From Crocinitomicaceae bacterium (GTDB lineage: Bacteria; Bacteroidota; Bacteroidia; Flavobacteriales_D; Crocinitomicaceae): DNA of 7,052 nt. Where the stretch lies: NCBI GenBank assembly GCA_015662935.1, contig DQTF01000064.1:1-7052 (forward strand). The letters run 5' to 3'. Position 1 is the stretch's first letter. Every line of letters starts with the position of its first letter. A program made the translations under genes and the position numbers. Below are positions 4,538-7,052 of this stretch, one piece after another. Under the pieces are notes generated by a model. It was not told where the DNA came from. It was given only the letters and a program-made list of their open reading frames with translations, and ran no database searches.

Positions 4538-7052
4538 ATGAAAAAATTACTAATCATATTAGGAGTCATACTCTGTTTCTCTCCAGAAACAATTGCGCAG
4601 AACAATGCAATTTTTAGCGGGGGAATTGCAGACGGTACAGACACCTCTTGCTATAAACAAGCCATCCCAACTACTATAAGTTATATTGGTGGAACAAATG
4701 ATGGTTATAGCAAAGGTTGTTACACTCAAAACATACCTCAATCAATTTCCTTTTTAGGAGGAATAAATGATGGATATGCTCAAGATTGTTACCAACAGAA
4801 TATTCCATTAACAGTTTCTTACTCTGGAGGAATCAATGATGGTTTTTCACAAGATTGTTACACACAAGTCTCTAATCTAAACGCTATATTTAATGGTGGA
4901 ATTGGTGGTGACGGAATGCTAAATGGTTGCGCAAATGAACCATTAGGTTGTATGCTTGCTGTTAACTTAAGTAATGATACTTCTTTCTGTGATGGAAATT
5001 CTATAACGTTAAACCCTGGCGCTTTCTCCGGAAGTGCAACTTACCTTTGGCAGGATAGCTCAACAACACAAACTTTTTTAGCAGATACTTCCGGAATCTA
5101 TTACGTCTATGTGACTGATACGGGTGGATGCATAGGTATCGATAGTATTACCATTAATGTTCTTACACAACCTATCGTCAACTTAGGTAACGACACCTCT
5201 TTTTGTGTTGGTAGTACTTTAACATTGGATGCTGAAAATCCTGGAGCAACTTACTTATGGCAGAATAACCCAACAGCACCTTATCAGAATCAAACTTTAG
5301 CAGTGAATGCAACGGGTATTTATTTTGTGACGTCATCATTTGGAACTTGCACAGACACCGATTCTATTAATGTCAACGTAAATCCGATAGTCACAAACTC
5401 AATTACTGATGCAGTTGTATGTCAAGGTGATAGCGTATTGATTTTCGGAAACTACCAAAGCATCGCATCGACATACTACGACACATTAGTTGCAGCAACT
5501 GGTTGTGACAGTATCGTTTCGCAGCAGTTGATTGTAAATCCTATTTACAACTCAACTTTAAGCAATGTCACAATTTGTCAAGGCGATTCTGCGTTGATTT
5601 TTGGCAACTACCATACAACAGCGGGAATTTACTATGATTCTTTGACTACTGTAAATGGTTGCGATAGTATTCTATCCCAAACACTAAACGTATCCCCTAT
5701 TCACAATGTGAATCTTGGAAATGATACATCCTTTTGTATCGGCGGAACACTAACATTGGATGCTGGTGCAGGAGCTAATTCTTACTTATGGCAGAATAAC
5801 CTAACAGCACCTTATCAGAATCAAACTTTAGCAGTGAATGCAACGGGAACTTATTTTGTTGCAACGACACTTGGAGCTTGTACAACTTCTGATACTATTC
5901 TAGTTACGGTGAATCCTGTTGTGACAAACTCAATTACTGATGCAGTTGTATGCCAAGGTGATAGCGCATTAATTTTCGGAAACTACCAAAGCATCGCATC
6001 GACATACTACGACACATTAGTTGCAACAACTGGTTGTGACAGTATCGTTTCGCAACAGTTGATTGTGAATCCTATTTACAATTCAACTTTAAGCAACGTC
6101 ACAATTTGTCAAGGCGATTCTGCATTGATTTTTGGTAACTACCATACAACAGCGGGAATTTACTATGATTCTTTGACGACTGTAAATGGTTGCGATAGTA
6201 TTCTTCAAACAACCTTACTTATCAATCCTACATATGCTATGAATACAACCGCAAGTATTTGCAGTGGAGATAGTATTTATCTGGAAAATACTTACCAAAC
6301 AATCGCAGGTATCTATTCTGACACACTCCCTTCGATCAACGGATGTGATAGTATTGTACTAACAACATTGACAATTAATCCAACTTTTATTACAAATCTC
6401 AATGTAGCAATTTGTCAAGGTGATAGTTTATTTGTTGGTGGTGCTTTTCAAAATTCTGCAGGAATTTATACTGATGTTTTAAGTACCGTTTCAGGCTGTG
6501 ACAGTACTATTAATACAACAATTAATGTCAACCCGATTGTTTCAAATTCACTCTCTCCTCTTACTATTTGCGAGAATGACAGTGCATTCATTTTTGGGAA
6601 CTATCAATTCCTAGCCGGAATTTACGATAGTCTGATTCCAAATGGATCCGTGAATGGTTGTGATAGCATTGTTTATCAACAATTAATTATCAATCCTATT
6701 TATGCAATTTCTGATGTTGCAAACATCTGCCAAGGAGACAGCATTCTTTTAGGTGGAAGCTATCAAACAACCGCAGGCGCATATATTGACAATTTGCAAA
6801 CCGTCAATGGATGCGATAGTATTATCACCACTACGCTGGTTATCAACCCTGTATATACAAACTCCATTACTGTAGAAATTTGTGAAGGAGACAGTTTATT
6901 TGTTTCAGGAGCATATCAAACAATTAATGGCATTTATTCTGACACACTTCAAGCAATTACTTCTTGTGATAGTATTATTTTGACAACGCTTGTTGTAAAA
7001 CCGCTGCCAGTTGTTTCGATAACTGCTTCTTCTACAGAAATAAATGCAGGAG
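4538..7052 (+). CDS. Giant repetitive surface adhesin, gliding-motility type (3' partial)
   Basis: An uninterrupted frame of 838 codons begins at ATG 4538 and leaves the window without a stop. Residues 1-21 are a signal peptide (hydrophobic core, cut near TIA-Q). Residues 28-142 hold five 23-residue repeats of the type GG-x-NDG-Y-x-x-x-CY-x-Q-x-IP. Three Ig/PKD-like modules follow at 140-212, 213-283 and 388-460 (LGNDTSFC, YLWQ, GxYxV, C). Nine modules of 51-54 residues (284-387 and 461-822) each read C-x-GDS ... GxYxDxL ... GCDSI ... L-x-V-NP, with two cysteines that probably pair. A further Ig-like module begins at 823. This build is known from Bacteroidota cell-surface adhesins exported by T9SS, often ending in a CHU_C or type A sorting domain; that end is not visible here. 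Only 23 bp separate it from the FGE-fold gene, with no promoter or terminator between, so the two are probably co-transcribed. No stronger start is available, as the signal peptide begins at this ATG. Confidence 0.92.
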   Translation, partial: MKKLLIILGVILCFSPETIAQNNAIFSGGIADGTDTSCYKQAIPTTISYIGGTNDGYSKGCYTQNIPQSISFLGGINDGYAQDCYQQNIPLTVSYSGGINDGFSQDCYTQVSNLNAIFNGGIGGDGMLNGCANEPLGCMLAVNLSNDTSFCDGNSITLNPGAFSGSATYLWQDSSTTQTFLADTSGIYYVYVTDTGGCIGIDSITINVLTQPIVNLGNDTSFCVGSTLTLDAENPGATYLWQNNPTAPYQNQTLAVNATGIYFVTSSFGTCTDTDSINVNVNPIVTNSITDAVVCQGDSVLIFGNYQSIASTYYDTLVAATGCDSIVSQQLIVNPIYNSTLSNVTICQGDSALIFGNYHTTAGIYYDSLTTVNGCDSILSQTLNVSPIHNVNLGNDTSFCIGGTLTLDAGAGANSYLWQNNLTAPYQNQTLAVNATGTYFVATTLGACTTSDTILVTVNPVVTNSITDAVVCQGDSALIFGNYQSIASTYYDTLVATTGCDSIVSQQLIVNPIYNSTLSNVTICQGDSALIFGNYHTTAGIYYDSLTTVNGCDSILQTTLLINPTYAMNTTASICSGDSIYLENTYQTIAGIYSDTLPSINGCDSIVLTTLTINPTFITNLNVAICQGDSLFVGGAFQNSAGIYTDVLSTVSGCDSTINTTINVNPIVSNSLSPLTICENDSAFIFGNYQFLAGIYDSLIPNGSVNGCDSIVYQQLIINPIYAISDVANICQGDSILLGGSYQTTAGAYIDNLQTVNGCDSIITTTLVINPVYTNSITVEICEGDSLFVSGAYQTINGIYSDTLQAITSCDSIILTTLVVKPLPVVSITASSTEINAG
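4619..4963 (+). repeat. Five coding repeats of 69 bp (23 residues) with Gly-Gly and Cys-Tyr
   Basis: The Gly-Gly pairs that open each unit start at 4619, 4688, 4757, 4826 and 4895, exactly 69 bp apart. Units 1-4 carry Cys-Tyr at positions 11-12 and Gln at 14; units 1-3 have Ile-Pro at 16-17. Unit 5 is degenerate: its cysteine is one residue later and the Tyr is lost. Repeats match clearly in protein but only moderately in DNA, so the array is old. The repeat type looks like a short beta unit; its function is unknown. Confidence 0.85.
5174..6229 (+). repeat. Tandem duplication of a three-module block in the adhesin
   Basis: Copy 1 (5174-5698, 525 bp) and copy 2 (5699-6229, 531 bp) each hold one Ig-like module followed by two 52-residue two-cysteine modules. 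The 6-bp length difference lies near the start of the Ig-like module. Within 5393-5671 versus 5924-6202 (279 bp) I count 11 base differences by eye, nine of them silent. The last eight codons of the block have diverged more. Confidence 0.85.
5387..7003 (+). repeat. Nine two-cysteine modules of 51-54 residues
   Basis: Module starts are 5387, 5543, (Ig-like module in between), 5918, 6074, 6230, 6383, 6536, 6698 and 6851, with lengths of 153-162 bp. Each has the frame C-x-x-(D)S near residue 12 and a C-D-S-(I/T) motif about 26-30 residues later, and ends near Asn-Pro. Modules 5-9 differ strongly from each other in DNA, so they are older than the pairs 1/3 and 2/4. Confidence 0.85.

Noticed and set aside
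4538..4600. Adhesin as a lipoprotein because of Cys 13 in the signal peptide
   Set aside because: The cysteine is within the hydrophobic core and does not end a lipobox; a normal signal-peptidase site near residue 20 fits better.
4559..4741. Open frame of 60 codons on the minus strand
   Set aside because: It is antisense to the adhesin start and its GG/CY repeats, with no promoter or recognisable protein.
4619..4963. Cys-Tyr repeats as a formylglycine substrate
   Set aside because: The sulfatase-type CxPxR motif is absent from every unit.
4619..7003. Regular repeats as a CRISPR array
   Set aside because: The periodicity is in codons of one long open frame; there are no short identical repeats with unique spacers.

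Overview
The window looks like chromosomal DNA from a Bacteroidota bacterium, most likely a marine-type Flavobacteriales. The evidence is low GC content, promoters of the Bacteroidota TAnnTTTG class, A-rich ribosome-binding regions, a LAA-ending tmRNA tag, and surface proteins typical of lineages with a type IX secretion system (T9SS). I cannot name the species.

Layout. At 1-35 a perfect palindrome ends an upstream gene that lies outside the window. At 89-487 is the tmRNA gene ssrA, with its own promoter and a strong terminator (497-535). From 575 to 1841 lies what appears to be a decayed surface-protein gene. Its N-terminal part (signal peptide, lamin-tail domain, beta-sandwich, chitobiase-C-like domain, start of a CotH domain) stays open to 1693. 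The sequence then continues, in another frame, as a T9SS C-terminal sorting-domain remnant (1674-1841). Convergent to it is a small Cys/His-rich exported protein (1838-2056, minus strand). Divergent from that is a NarL/LuxR-type response regulator (2203-2856) with a terminator (2883-2908). Then come two closely spaced genes on the plus strand: an exported protein with an FGE-sulfatase (SUMF1) fold (3006-4514), and, 23 bp later, a very large repetitive surface adhesin that runs off the right edge (4538 to beyond 7052).

How the genes may work together. The regulator and the FGE-fold gene share an unusual promoter-upstream element (2149-2166 and 2934-2951) at exactly the same distance, 31 nt, from their -7 boxes. 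This suggests the regulator controls itself and the FGE-fold/adhesin pair, although part of the match is the -33 region. The adhesin starts with five 23-residue Gly-Gly/Cys-Tyr repeats, followed by Ig-like modules and nine two-cysteine modules. One block of about 525 bp has been duplicated in tandem. A C-terminal T9SS sorting domain is expected downstream but is not in the window.

The most interesting material is the candidate regulator/FGE-fold/adhesin locus, the deletion-derived CotH relic, and the unusual tmRNA tag. No phage, transposon, CRISPR array or classical mobile element is visible.
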